NCBI GenBank assembly: GCA_036558265.1
Contig: DATBFY010000707.1
Span: 1 to 6,967 of the forward strand
DNA: 6,967 nt
Direction: 5' to 3'
Source of the DNA: RYN-433 sp036558265
GTDB taxonomy: Bacteria > Planctomycetota > Phycisphaerae > Tepidisphaerales > Tepidisphaeraceae
Positions 1-6,601 of the stretch are shown piece by piece (position 1 is the first letter of the stretch; each line of letters begins with the position of its first letter). Both the position numbers and the translations under genes were made by a program. The notes beneath the pieces are model-generated. The model saw only the letters and a list, made by a program, of their open reading frames with translations, searched no databases and was not told where the DNA came from.

Positions 1-39
1 ATTCTGGATGTCCCCTTTTCCCTGCTAAGATCCCGCTCG

Positions 40-960
40 ATGTCGCACGCCACGAGTCGTCCCAACTCGCTCCCCCTGCGTGGCGTGATCCCGCCGCTGG
101 TCACGCCGCTCGCCGGCCGCAACCAGCTTGATCTTCCCGGCCTCGAGCGCCTGATCGAACACGTAATCGACGGGGGAGTGAACGGCCTGTTCCTGCTGGG
201 CACGTCCGGCGAGCTGGCCTCGCTGGGCCCGCGCGTCCGCCGTGACCTGATCGCCCGCGCCGCCCGCCTGATCCGGGGCCGCATCCCCTTCGTCGTCGGG
301 GTGACCGACACATGCCTGGATGAGACGCTCGCACTGGCGTCCCACGCCGCCGTCGCCGGCGCCGCCGCCGTCGTCCTTACCGTCCCGTACTATGTCCCGC
401 CCGACCAGGACGAGTTGATCGCGTACGTGCGGACAGTCGCCGCCGGGCAGCACCTGCCGATCCTGCTCTACAACATCCCCGCGCTCACCAAGGCGGCGTT
501 CGAAGTGGAAACCGTGCTGCGACTGGCGGAGATCGACAAGGTCGTCGGCATCAAGGACAGCTCGGGGGAGCTGGCGTACCTGGAGGAGATCGCCGGTCGG
601 CTGCCGCGGAAGGACTGGAGCCTCCTGGTGGGCATCGAGCGACTGTTCGTCCCGGCGATGCGCGCCGGCCTGCACGGGTGTGTGGCGGGGGGCGCGAACG
701 TCGCGCCGCGGCTGTTCGCCGAGCTGTACGCCGCGATCCTCAACAAGGATCAGCCGCGCATCCAAGCGCTCGAATCCCGCGTCAATCACCTCGGCGGCAT
801 CTACCGGGTCGGCCAGGGGATTCCCGCCGTCATCAGAGGGATGAAGACCGCCCTGGCACACCTGGGAATCTGTTCCCACCGAATGGCCGAGCCCTTCCGC
901 GCGCATGGTGACGCCGAACGCGAGCAGGTCCGCCAGATCCTCGAAGCCCTCGATCGGTAG
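40..960 (+). CDS. DapA/NanA-superfamily aldolase (dihydrodipicolinate synthase family protein), not a typical DapA
   Basis: A 306-residue protein, the usual length for the DHDPS/N-acetylneuraminate lyase class I aldolases, which are cytosolic TIM barrels that join or split pyruvate and an aldehyde through a Schiff-base lysine. Visible signatures are the pyruvate-binding loop GTSGE at 54-58, Tyr117 in VPYYVPP, the catalytic tyrosine Y144 in YNIPALT, and the Schiff-base lysine K172 in GIKDSSG. True DapA has YNVPSRT, with an Arg that grips aspartate semialdehyde. Here that position is Leu149, and YNIPAL instead matches N-acetylneuraminate lyase. The lysine loop, however, is closer to DapA and to sugar-acid aldolases. 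A lysine-biosynthesis role is therefore unlikely; a sugar-acid or hydroxyproline-type substrate is more plausible but not determined. The ATG at 40 is the only Met ahead of the conserved LRGVIPPLVTP start. No Shine-Dalgarno is visible, and the frame is open to the window edge. The gene converges on the ferritin-like gene with 6 bp between stops. Confidence 0.9.
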   Translation: MSHATSRPNSLPLRGVIPPLVTPLAGRNQLDLPGLERLIEHVIDGGVNGLFLLGTSGELASLGPRVRRDLIARAARLIRGRIPFVVGVTDTCLDETLALASHAAVAGAAAVVLTVPYYVPPDQDELIAYVRTVAAGQHLPILLYNIPALTKAAFEVETVLRLAEIDKVVGIKDSSGELAYLEEIAGRLPRKDWSLLVGIERLFVPAMRAGLHGCVAGGANVAPRLFAELYAAILNKDQPRIQALESRVNHLGGIYRVGQGIPAVIRGMKTALAHLGICSHRMAEPFRAHGDAEREQVRQILEALDR

Positions 961-966
961 CGGCGG

Positions 967-1281
967 TCAATCCACATCCTCCTCCGCCTCCTCGCCCAGC
1001 TCCACGATATCCCCCTTCGAGAACAGGATGCGCTTGAGTTCCTTGCGCCAGTCCTCCTTGTGTCGCAACAAGAACTCCAGGTCCATCCCGAAGTGCTTGA
1101 ACTCCTCCTTCTGTGCGTTCGCCATGATCGCCCGGGCCTGCTTGTCGTTCTCGACCGCAAGCCGCTGCTCGTACCAGCCGATCGCCTCGGCTTCCTCGAT
1201 CAGCGACGCGATCATGCGCGCGAAGGTGCGCGTCTGCGTCGGCAACTCGTCCGGTGGCTCGTGATATTGGTCAAAACCCAT
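967..1281 (-). CDS. Encapsulated-ferritin (EncFtn) family protein, stand-alone
   Basis: A 104-residue, mostly helical protein that lines up with the encapsulated ferritins (Rhodospirillum rubrum EncFtn type), half-ferritins that assemble into a ring and oxidise Fe(II) at dimer interfaces. The segment EEAEAIGWYEQR at 29-40 supplies E29, E30, E32, W36 and Y37. KEEFKHFGM at 58-66 supplies E60 and H63. These match EncFtn E31, E32, E34, W38, Y39, E62 and H65 at a constant offset of two, so the iron site looks intact. Family members usually end in a short encapsulin-targeting peptide after a flexible linker. This one stops at an acidic tail (LGEEAEEDVD), and no encapsulin shell gene lies in the window. 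The start at 1281 is chosen because AAAGGA lies 6 nt upstream; an upstream in-frame ATG at 1314 lacks such support. It is the last gene of the kinase-STAS-ferritin run. Iron oxidation or storage is inferred from the family; free-standing action is inferred from the missing tail. Confidence 0.85.
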   Translation of the reverse strand: MGFDQYHEPPDELPTQTRTFARMIASLIEEAEAIGWYEQRLAVENDKQARAIMANAQKEEFKHFGMDLEFLLRHKEDWRKELKRILFSKGDIVELGEEAEEDVD

Positions 1282-1303
1282 GGTCCATCCTTTCCGCGGA
1301 CCA
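1281..1303 (-). promoter_or_regulatory. Small RNA hairpin presenting the ribosome-binding site of the ferritin-like gene
   Basis: On the minus strand, TGGTCC and GGACCA form a 6-bp perfect stem around an 11-nt loop that contains the Shine-Dalgarno AAAGGA (1288-1293). The A of the start codon is the last base of the stem. The structure could influence translation initiation of the iron-related gene, but the stem is short and may be chance in GC-rich DNA. Confidence 0.3.
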
Positions 1304-1344
1304 CAGGATCGCACGAAAGGGGTGCGGCGGAGAACGGACCATTT

Positions 1345-1716
1345 TCAGGCGTGCAGCATCTTCGCCGCCACGCGTGGGTCCGCCGCCGTGGCGAACATCG
1401 AGCGCGTGTTCGACACCCGCAGCAATTCCTCGATGTTCTCCGGGTGCGAGACGACCATCCGCCCGCCCAGCGACCGCAGCTTCTTGTGCAGCGCGATCAG
1501 CATGCCCAGCCCCGCGCTGCCGCAATGTTCGACGTGTTTGAAATCGACCACCAGTTGCCGCACCCCGGTGTCGATCATCGCCTTGAGCTCTTCACCGATC
1601 CGCGTGACCTCCAGCACCCCGGTGAGGTTCGCGTGTTTGAGCCGCACGACCGTCACCCCGTCGAAGTCGCGGACCTTGTAATCCTGGGTCTCGTAGTCCA
1701 TGCCCGTGGTGGCCAT
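1345..1716 (-). CDS. STAS-domain anti-sigma factor antagonist (SpoIIAA/RsbV type)
   Basis: A 123-residue single-domain protein. After a short N-terminal lead, the STAS fold runs from about residue 13 to 120: beta strand VTVVRLKHANLTG (21-33), helix with IGEELKAMIDTG (40-51), strand QLVVDFKHVEHCG (54-66), the phosphorylation-loop helix SAGLGMLIALHKKL (67-80), strand GGRMVVSHP, and a final helix. In SpoIIAA and RsbV the loop reads DSSGLG or DSTGLG and its first serine is phosphorylated by a partner-switching serine kinase. Here Ser67 holds that position, but the preceding Asp is Gly66. Such proteins bind an RsbW-like kinase/anti-sigma factor and are released or captured by phosphorylation; no such kinase or PP2C phosphatase is in this window. 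The start at 1716 has GGGAAGG with a 6-nt spacer. A second Met at residue 6 is possible but less well placed. It lies 65 bp after the histidine kinase gene and 63 bp before the EncFtn-like gene, same strand. Confidence 0.9.
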   Translation of the reverse strand: MATTGMDYETQDYKVRDFDGVTVVRLKHANLTGVLEVTRIGEELKAMIDTGVRQLVVDFKHVEHCGSAGLGMLIALHKKLRSLGGRMVVSHPENIEELLRVSNTRSMFATAADPRVAAKMLHA

Positions 1717-1740
1717 GATGAACCTTCCCGCTTTCTCGAG

Positions 1741-1761
1741 CGTGTGCGTTGACGTGTGCGT
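1741..1761. repeat. Short direct repeat in the kinase-STAS gap
   Basis: The 9-mer CGTGTGCGT occurs at 1741-1749 and again at 1753-1761, a spacing of 12 bp, between the kinase stop and the STAS gene. Next to it GGTC is repeated three times in tandem, running into the kinase stop codon. It could be a protein-binding site or just low complexity. Confidence 0.25.
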
Positions 1762-1781
1762 GAGCGATCCCGGTCGGTCGG

Positions 1782-3842
1782 TCAGGCGTTCCCCGGTTGG
1801 CCCGAGGTCTGTCGCGGCGGCTTGCCGTTCTCCGCGTCCGGCTCCGCTGCCGGCCTGGCTGGCAGGAAGACGTGGATGCGGGTGCCGCCTCCAGCAGATG
1901 TATCGACCGAAACGCGCCCCCCGTGAAGTTCGACGAATCGTTTCACCACGCTCAGGCCAAGGCCCATCCCCCGCGACATGTGCTGATAGTCCCCGCTGCT
2001 GTGTCGCGCCACCGCGTCCTCGCCCCCGGTGTAGAACGGCTGGAAGAGGTGCGGCAGGTCCTGGGGCGGGATCCCCGGACCGCCGTCGCTGACCGTGATC
2101 CGGATCCCGTCGCCGTCGGGCGCGGGCGCGGCGCGGATCCCGACCTCGCCGCCATCGGGCGAAAACCGAATGACGTTGCTCACCAGGTTGCCCAGGATGT
2201 CGCGGACCTTATCCGCGTCGGCATGGACGTGCGGCAGGTCTGGCGTCACCTCGATCCGCCAGTGTTGCTTTCGTTCCTTGAGGAACGGCTCGTGTTCCTG
2301 GCGCACCGCCTCGATCAGTCCCGCCACGTCCACGTCCGCCAGGCGCAGCCCGCGCTCAAACCGGTCGCTTGCCAGCAGCTTGAACATGTTCTCCACGATC
2401 CGGTTCAACCGCTGCGCCTTGGCCGAGACCTTTCCCAGGATCGGCGACGCGTTGCCGTTCTGCTGGCGCTGCGCCAATTGCGATGCGCCCAGGATGTAGG
2501 TCACCGGCGTCCGCAGCTCGTGGCTCGCCAGGTCGATGAACTGGCGCTTGAGCTCGTCGGCGCGCTCGAGGTCTGCCACGTGCTGCTTGAGCTGGTCGGC
2601 CATGACGTTGAAGTCGCGCGCCAACCGCCCGATCTCGTCGTCCCGGAAGACTTCGCCCCTTCCCCGCGCCTCGCTCAGGCGATAATCCAGGTTGCCGCGG
2701 GTGATCTGGTTGACCGCCTTCTCGAGCTTGAGCACCGGCCGCACGATCCCCCGCCGCGCGATCACCAGCCCGCCCAGGAAACACCCCGCGATCACCGCCA
2801 GCCCCAGTCCCAGGATCACCCACGCCAGTTGGTAAACCGTAGCCACCGTCTCGTGCACGCTCGACGCGACCATCACGTGCCACCGCGCCGCCGCCTGCTC
2901 GATCATCCGGCTCTGCTCCACCCGCGCGAAGCCCACCAGCTCGTACCCAGGGAGCTCGTCGTCCTTGACCCACCCGGACGCCTGCTCGGTCAAACGCCGC
3001 ACGATCTTGGGCGGCAGCACCTCGGCCGGCGGTCGCATTGCCGCCCCGGCGGCCGCGGCGCCGTTCACCGCCCGACCGTCGCTGCGCACCAGCCACGCCG
3101 CGCGGGGCACCTCGTCCCCGCCTACCCCCACGTCCACCTGCCGCAGCATCCAGGTCGCGTCCAGCGAGATCTTCGCGATGCCCACCACCTTGCGCGGCGG
3201 CGCCGCCGCACCGTCCCCGCCGGGATGGTCGTAGATCGGCAGGCACAGGTCCGCGACCAGGGCCCCTGGCGGTCCGCCGTCCGGCGGGATTGCCGACTTG
3301 TCGAAGATCACGTCCGAGATCAGCGTCCGACCCTGCCCGCCATTCCAGCACGACTGCCACCACTCCTCGTCCGCCTGGAAGAAGTCACTGGTCTTGTCCG
3401 TCGCCGCGACCAGCCGTCCCGTCGCGTCGGTGATCATCACCTCGGTGAACCTCGGCCTGGCGCGCGCCACCGACGTCCACCGCGCCGCCAACTCGTTGTT
3501 CAGAATCTGCGCCAGGATCCCCTGGTTCTCGCGCAGCGCGGGCCACGAGTCCTCGATCCGCTTGATCTGATCCTCTGTAAGCGGCGGCACGCGGTTGGCC
3601 TTCTCCAGGAACTCGACGGTCCCGGGCAGGCCGTTGATCAGGTTGGCCAGTTCCACCTGTGCCGCCAGGATGCTCGACAGGTGGTTCGCCTGCTGGGTCG
3701 CCAGCGCACGACAGACCCGCCCGCGCGACTGGATCCGCAATTCGACGACCCCGAAGAGGATGACCCCCAGCGCCAGCGCCAGCGGCAACAATCCCGCGAG
3801 CAGGAGCGTGCCCACGAGTTTGCCTCGGATCCCCAGGCGCAT
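1782..3842 (-). CDS. Membrane sensor histidine kinase (Cache-like sensor, HAMP, HisKA, HATPase)
   Basis: A 686-residue two-pass sensor kinase. Transmembrane helix 1 spans about residues 9-31. An extracytoplasmic region of about 300 residues follows, whose centre (135-230: MITDATGRLVAATD, then EEWWQ, LPIYD and VVGIAKISLD) resembles Cache/PDC small-molecule sensors. Transmembrane helix 2 is about 338-361, then HAMP (about 362-415) and a short linking coil. The dimerisation helix carries the phospho-acceptor H441 in SHELRTP, including the E442/T445 phosphatase-type motif. The ATPase domain has an N box (N552-N556), G1 DGGPGIP at 586-592, F box FQPFYTGG at 600-607, and G2 GMGLGL at 625-630. The ATP lid (608-624) is rather long. 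The protein ends in a Pro-rich hydrophilic tail (661-686). No response regulator lies in the window, so it is an orphan kinase here. The ATG at 3842 is followed at once by a sensible membrane signal, but no Shine-Dalgarno is visible. It heads the run of kinase, STAS and ferritin-like genes. The ligand is unknown. Confidence 0.94.
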   Translation of the reverse strand: MRLGIRGKLVGTLLLAGLLPLALALGVILFGVVELRIQSRGRVCRALATQQANHLSSILAAQVELANLINGLPGTVEFLEKANRVPPLTEDQIKRIEDSWPALRENQGILAQILNNELAARWTSVARARPRFTEVMITDATGRLVAATDKTSDFFQADEEWWQSCWNGGQGRTLISDVIFDKSAIPPDGGPPGALVADLCLPIYDHPGGDGAAAPPRKVVGIAKISLDATWMLRQVDVGVGGDEVPRAAWLVRSDGRAVNGAAAAGAAMRPPAEVLPPKIVRRLTEQASGWVKDDELPGYELVGFARVEQSRMIEQAAARWHVMVASSVHETVATVYQLAWVILGLGLAVIAGCFLGGLVIARRGIVRPVLKLEKAVNQITRGNLDYRLSEARGRGEVFRDDEIGRLARDFNVMADQLKQHVADLERADELKRQFIDLASHELRTPVTYILGASQLAQRQQNGNASPILGKVSAKAQRLNRIVENMFKLLASDRFERGLRLADVDVAGLIEAVRQEHEPFLKERKQHWRIEVTPDLPHVHADADKVRDILGNLVSNVIRFSPDGGEVGIRAAPAPDGDGIRITVSDGGPGIPPQDLPHLFQPFYTGGEDAVARHSSGDYQHMSRGMGLGLSVVKRFVELHGGRVSVDTSAGGGTRIHVFLPARPAAEPDAENGKPPRQTSGQPGNA

Positions 3843-3870
3843 GACATGTGTTGTGCAATGCTAACCGGTG

Positions 3871-3892
3871 GGGCAGACATTCTTGTCTGTCT
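3871..3892. repeat. Intergenic palindrome, CATTCTTG loop
   Basis: CAGACA (3874-3879) and TGTCTG (3884-3889) form a perfect 6-bp stem around TTCT, extendable to 9 bp (3871-3892) with G-C and G-T pairs. It sits 29 bp upstream of the kinase start, downstream of rpmH. Neither strand shows a following T run, so a classic intrinsic terminator is not supported. Its loop and closing pairs (CATTCTTG) resemble those of the adjacent hairpin, which suggests a repeat family. Confidence 0.6.
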
Positions 3893-3935
3893 CGCATGAC
3901 CGAGTGGGGGCATTCCTGCCCCCCGAGGTCATGCG
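3893..3935. repeat. Long imperfect intergenic hairpin, CATTCCTG loop
   Basis: The outer arms CGCATGACC (3893-3901) and GGTCATGCG (3927-3935) pair over 9 bp. After a 4/3-nt internal loop, the inner arms GGGGGCA (3906-3912) and TGCCCCC (3917-3923) pair over 7 bp around TTCC. Read on the minus strand the loop is GGAA, a GNRA-type tetraloop. It lies 29 bp after the rpmH stop, so it could stabilise or end the rpmH transcript, but no T run follows. The related loop in the neighbouring palindrome suggests a dispersed repeat instead. Confidence 0.65.
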
Positions 3936-3964
3936 ACCGATTCCCGCCGGTGCCTGTCTCGCCG

Positions 3965-4099
3965 TCACACGACCTGCACCTTCCGCCCGGCGCGGCGCTT
4001 GCGGTTGATGGTCTGCCGACCCTTCTTGGTCTTCATCCGGGCGCGGAAACCGATCTTGCGGGCCCGCTTCACCTTGCTCTTCTTATGCGGATAATGCAT
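3965..4099 (-). CDS. rpmH: Large-subunit ribosomal protein L34 (bL34)
   Basis: A 44-codon gene encoding a very basic peptide, the normal size for L34, a protein of the 50S subunit buried in 23S rRNA. The diagnostic core GFRARMKTKKGR (residues 17-28) and the following INRKRRAGRK (31-40) match the L34 family (GFRARM.T..GR..L.RRR.KGR). The N-terminus, MHYPHKKSKVKRARKI, replaces the usual MKRTFQPSNRKRKRTH at the same length; to my knowledge this form occurs in some Planctomycetota. The ATG at 4099 fits the expected family length; only a weak Shine-Dalgarno (AGGA about 11 nt upstream) is present. The gene lies 41 bp after the propeller gene and ahead of the paired hairpins, so it may be read through from upstream. 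In most bacteria rpmH precedes rnpA near dnaA or yidC; none of these is in the window. Confidence 0.93.
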   Translation of the reverse strand: MHYPHKKSKVKRARKIGFRARMKTKKGRQTINRKRRAGRKVQVV

Positions 4100-4140
4100 C
4101 GCGACTCAGTCCTGTCTTTCGCGTCAGCGTCCTCGGTAAC

Positions 4141-6585
4141 TCATTTGCCGGCCTGCGCTTCGACGTTGACCAGCAGCGTCTCGTAGGCGTGGTTTCCCTT
4201 GGCGTCCCCGGCCCGCAGCGTGATCTGGTGGGCGCCGGGCGCGAGCTTGCCGATCGTGAAATCGACCCGCTCCTCGGGACCGTCGAAGATGTTATCCGAT
4301 GGCAGCACCGCTTGCCAGTCACCGCCGGAGTCCACGCTGTACTCGAACGACGCCACCGTCGTCGTCCGATCGACGATCGTCGCCGTCACGCGCGCCGACC
4401 CGCCCTTGGTTTCGCTCTTCAGATCGCCGATCACCGGGGGCGTGTTGTCCACGACGATCGGGTCGCTCATCCGCGAGCTGCTCCGTCCCTGACCCGCGAC
4501 GTTCGCCAGCGCGTCCGACGCCACCACCTTGATCTCGTACCGCCCGTCCGCCACCGAGCGCGTCTCCCATTGGTAGCTGTTCTCGGTCAGCTTGTCCTTG
4601 AGGAGGATCCAGGGCGCCTTGCTCCCCGTGCGGAAGTAAAGGCTGTACTGCAGCGCATCCCCGTTGGCGTCCTCCGCCTCCCACGTGATCGACTCGATCG
4701 TGTTCCGGGGCTTGCCGGTGCCGTTGGGCGTGCCTGCCGGCGCGGGGCTTAATCCCTCCACGCCCGTCGCCAGCATCGCCGCCAACTTGTTGGCGTCGCC
4801 ACCCACCTTGATCGACTTCACCACCGGCGCGAGGTTGGGCATCTGGTACGCCACGTCCACCTCGTCCACCACGGGTGACTCGTTCGCGCCCTTGTCCTTC
4901 CCGGAGAACGTCAGGCGGTATTCCAGGAAACGGGCAGGGGGGCTTTTCATCTGCACGAACGCCGCCGCAGGCGTCTCCTCGCTCCAGTTTGACCAGCCCG
5001 TCTTGTCCGGGTCCTGCACGTTGCCGCTGCGCGTCGCCACGGTCAGTGACGTTTCCTTCGGCAACGAGCCGCGCAGGTGAATCTTGCCGAAACGGCTGAT
5101 CTGCGTCGCGTCCAGCACCGGGCTGGTGAACGTGCCTGAATCCGCGAAGCCGCTGCTCATCGAGGCGATGCCGCCCACGTTGGCCATGCCCAGGAGGATG
5201 CGCCCGTCCTTCGTCGCCAGCATGCTCAGGATCTGCTTGGGATCGACCTTCGCCAGGACGACCGTCTCCTCCGCCGCCGGATCCACCTGGTAAACCAGTC
5301 CGTCGCTCCCCGTGCCCACCAGCAACACCCCGCCGCGCTCGATCATCGACATCACCATGACCGGCTGGCGGAAGATCTCCCGGACGAACCCTTCGGGATC
5401 GATCTTGTAAATGGCGTTGCCCTCCGCCTTGGGCTTGCCGAAATCGATCGGCTGCGGGTTAAGCGCTTCCTGCTGTTGCTGCTGCTGTTGGTTCGCGGCA
5501 TTCACCGGCCCCGGCTTGGCGGGCGCCGGATGCTTGCCCGGACCCGGAGTTGGAGTGGGCGCCGGCTGATTCGGATCGTCATCCCCGTCGTCGTCGGTCA
5601 GTTTCAAAACCTTCGCCCAGCCGTCGCCGATCATGAAATTGGCCTTCGGGATCGGATTCGGCTCCCCCGGATTGGGATCAGGCACAGCAGGGGGCTTGGG
5701 ATTCTCCGGCGGTTGTGCGGGAATCGGCACGCCGCCGGTGCCCTCGGGCCGACCACCCTTTTCCTTTGCGCCTTCTTCCTGCCCAGGCACCCCCGGCGCG
5801 CCCGGTTGCTTCTCGCTGGCCTCCGCCGTGCCGGCGTAGAGGTTGCCTTTGGCGTCCAGCGCCAGCGCGCTCACTTCGCTTTCCGGCGCGTCGAAGACCA
5901 CGAAGACTTCCCTGGTCTTGCGGTTAATGCGGTAAACCAGGCCATTTGGGTCGGTCCCCGCGTAAAGCGTGTCCTTCCCGTCCGAAATCATCGAGAGAAT
6001 GTTGTTCTCGTCGCTGTCCAGCAGCACCGATTTGCTGCCGTCCGGCTTGATCTCGAAGATCTGCCCGTTCGGCCCCGTGGCGGCGTAAAGGTTTCCATCC
6101 CGCGTCTGCTGGACGGCCCACACGTATTGCACGCCGTCGGCGGAAAAAATCTCCTGTGGCTTGGCATTCTTGTCGCCGGGATTGGCCAGGCGCAGGATCT
6201 GCCCTTTCTCGCCCCCGGTCGCCATGAGCAACCGCCCCTGGGCGTCGATCAGCAGGGCGAAGATATTGGTCATCCCGTCGGGCTCGAAAAGCTGGGTGAC
6301 CTTGTCGTCCTTGACCCGAAGCAGAACGCCGTGAGGACCCGTGCCGGCGTAGACCGCCCCGTCAGGCCCTTCCGCCTGGCAGTAGACCGCGCTGACCTTC
6401 GGATCCTGTTCCAGGATGGTTTTGATCGCGCGGGACAACTTCAGGTCGCCCAGGTTCGTCGCGACGACGTTCTTGAACGTCCCCTTCTTGAAATCCGCCT
6501 CGCTGGTGTGAACCCAGTGCGACGTGTTCACCGCCCAGACCGGCACGGCCAGGCCGACAAGCAACGCAAGGATCAGACGACGCAT
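4141..6585 (-). CDS. Secreted beta-propeller protein with C-terminal discoidin-like and Ig-like domains
   Basis: An 814-residue exported protein. Residues 1-18 (MRRLILALLVGLAVPVWA) form a signal peptide with probable cleavage after Ala18. From about 65 to 475 come propeller blades with a repeated pattern, LYAGTGPNGxIYRI: residues 78-91, 119-132, 166-179, 207-220, 249-253 continuing at 389-395, and 421-434, plus a degenerate seventh near 463-475. Blade five is split by a Pro/Gly-rich insert (254-388). Residues about 484-580 form a beta-sandwich resembling sugar-binding discoidin-like domains (TFTSPVLDATQ...GWSNWSEE...FLEYRLTF). They are followed by two Ig/Fn3-like domains at about 627-712 and 713-810, the last opened by VVDNTPPVIG. 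No catalytic residues or sorting signal are recognisable, so binding or scaffolding at the cell surface or in the periplasm is the most that can be inferred. The start at 6585 is chosen over an in-frame ATG at 6633, because GGAG lies 5 nt upstream and the signal peptide begins there. It lies 44 bp after the preceding gene. Confidence 0.85.
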   Translation of the reverse strand: MRRLILALLVGLAVPVWAVNTSHWVHTSEADFKKGTFKNVVATNLGDLKLSRAIKTILEQDPKVSAVYCQAEGPDGAVYAGTGPHGVLLRVKDDKVTQLFEPDGMTNIFALLIDAQGRLLMATGGEKGQILRLANPGDKNAKPQEIFSADGVQYVWAVQQTRDGNLYAATGPNGQIFEIKPDGSKSVLLDSDENNILSMISDGKDTLYAGTDPNGLVYRINRKTREVFVVFDAPESEVSALALDAKGNLYAGTAEASEKQPGAPGVPGQEEGAKEKGGRPEGTGGVPIPAQPPENPKPPAVPDPNPGEPNPIPKANFMIGDGWAKVLKLTDDDGDDDPNQPAPTPTPGPGKHPAPAKPGPVNAANQQQQQQQEALNPQPIDFGKPKAEGNAIYKIDPEGFVREIFRQPVMVMSMIERGGVLLVGTGSDGLVYQVDPAAEETVVLAKVDPKQILSMLATKDGRILLGMANVGGIASMSSGFADSGTFTSPVLDATQISRFGKIHLRGSLPKETSLTVATRSGNVQDPDKTGWSNWSEETPAAAFVQMKSPPARFLEYRLTFSGKDKGANESPVVDEVDVAYQMPNLAPVVKSIKVGGDANKLAAMLATGVEGLSPAPAGTPNGTGKPRNTIESITWEAEDANGDALQYSLYFRTGSKAPWILLKDKLTENSYQWETRSVADGRYEIKVVASDALANVAGQGRSSSRMSDPIVVDNTPPVIGDLKSETKGGSARVTATIVDRTTTVASFEYSVDSGGDWQAVLPSDNIFDGPEERVDFTIGKLAPGAHQITLRAGDAKGNHAYETLLVNVEAQAGK
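5422..5826 (-). other. Pro/Gly-rich low-complexity insert inside propeller blade five
   Basis: These bases encode residues 254-388 of the propeller protein. They separate the third strand of blade five (LYAGT) from its fourth (GNAIYKI), which other blades join by about four residues. The insert is rich in Pro, Gly, Glu and Lys, with an acidic run DDDGDDD (331-337) and seven glutamines (366-372). A short island, GDGWAKVLKL (320-329), could itself form a strand. Likely a disordered, surface-exposed loop. Confidence 0.7.
5470..5490 (-). repeat. Trinucleotide tract coding seven glutamines
   Basis: Seven consecutive Gln codons, a mix of CAG and CAA, lie inside the Pro-rich insert of the propeller protein. 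The mixed codons make slippage less likely than for a pure CAG run, but length variation between strains would still be plausible. Confidence 0.7.
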
Positions 6586-6601
6586 ACGGACTCCAACGTG
6601 G

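Noticed and set aside
25..906. A 293-codon minus-strand frame opposite the aldolase gene
   Set aside because: The plus-strand frame has all aldolase signature residues; the opposite frame shows no fold pattern.
2356..3363. A 335-codon minus-strand frame inside the kinase gene
   Set aside because: It is a shifted frame of the kinase, dominated by Gly, Arg and Ala, with no recognisable motif.
1797..3899. A 700-codon open frame on the plus strand opposite the histidine kinase
   Set aside because: The product is rich in Arg, His and Pro with no domain pattern, as expected from the antisense frame of a GC-rich gene. The minus-strand frame has complete kinase motifs.
3871..3935. Intrinsic terminator for rpmH
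   Set aside because: The stems are strong but no T run follows them on the minus strand, so only a repeat or RNA-stabilising role can be supported.
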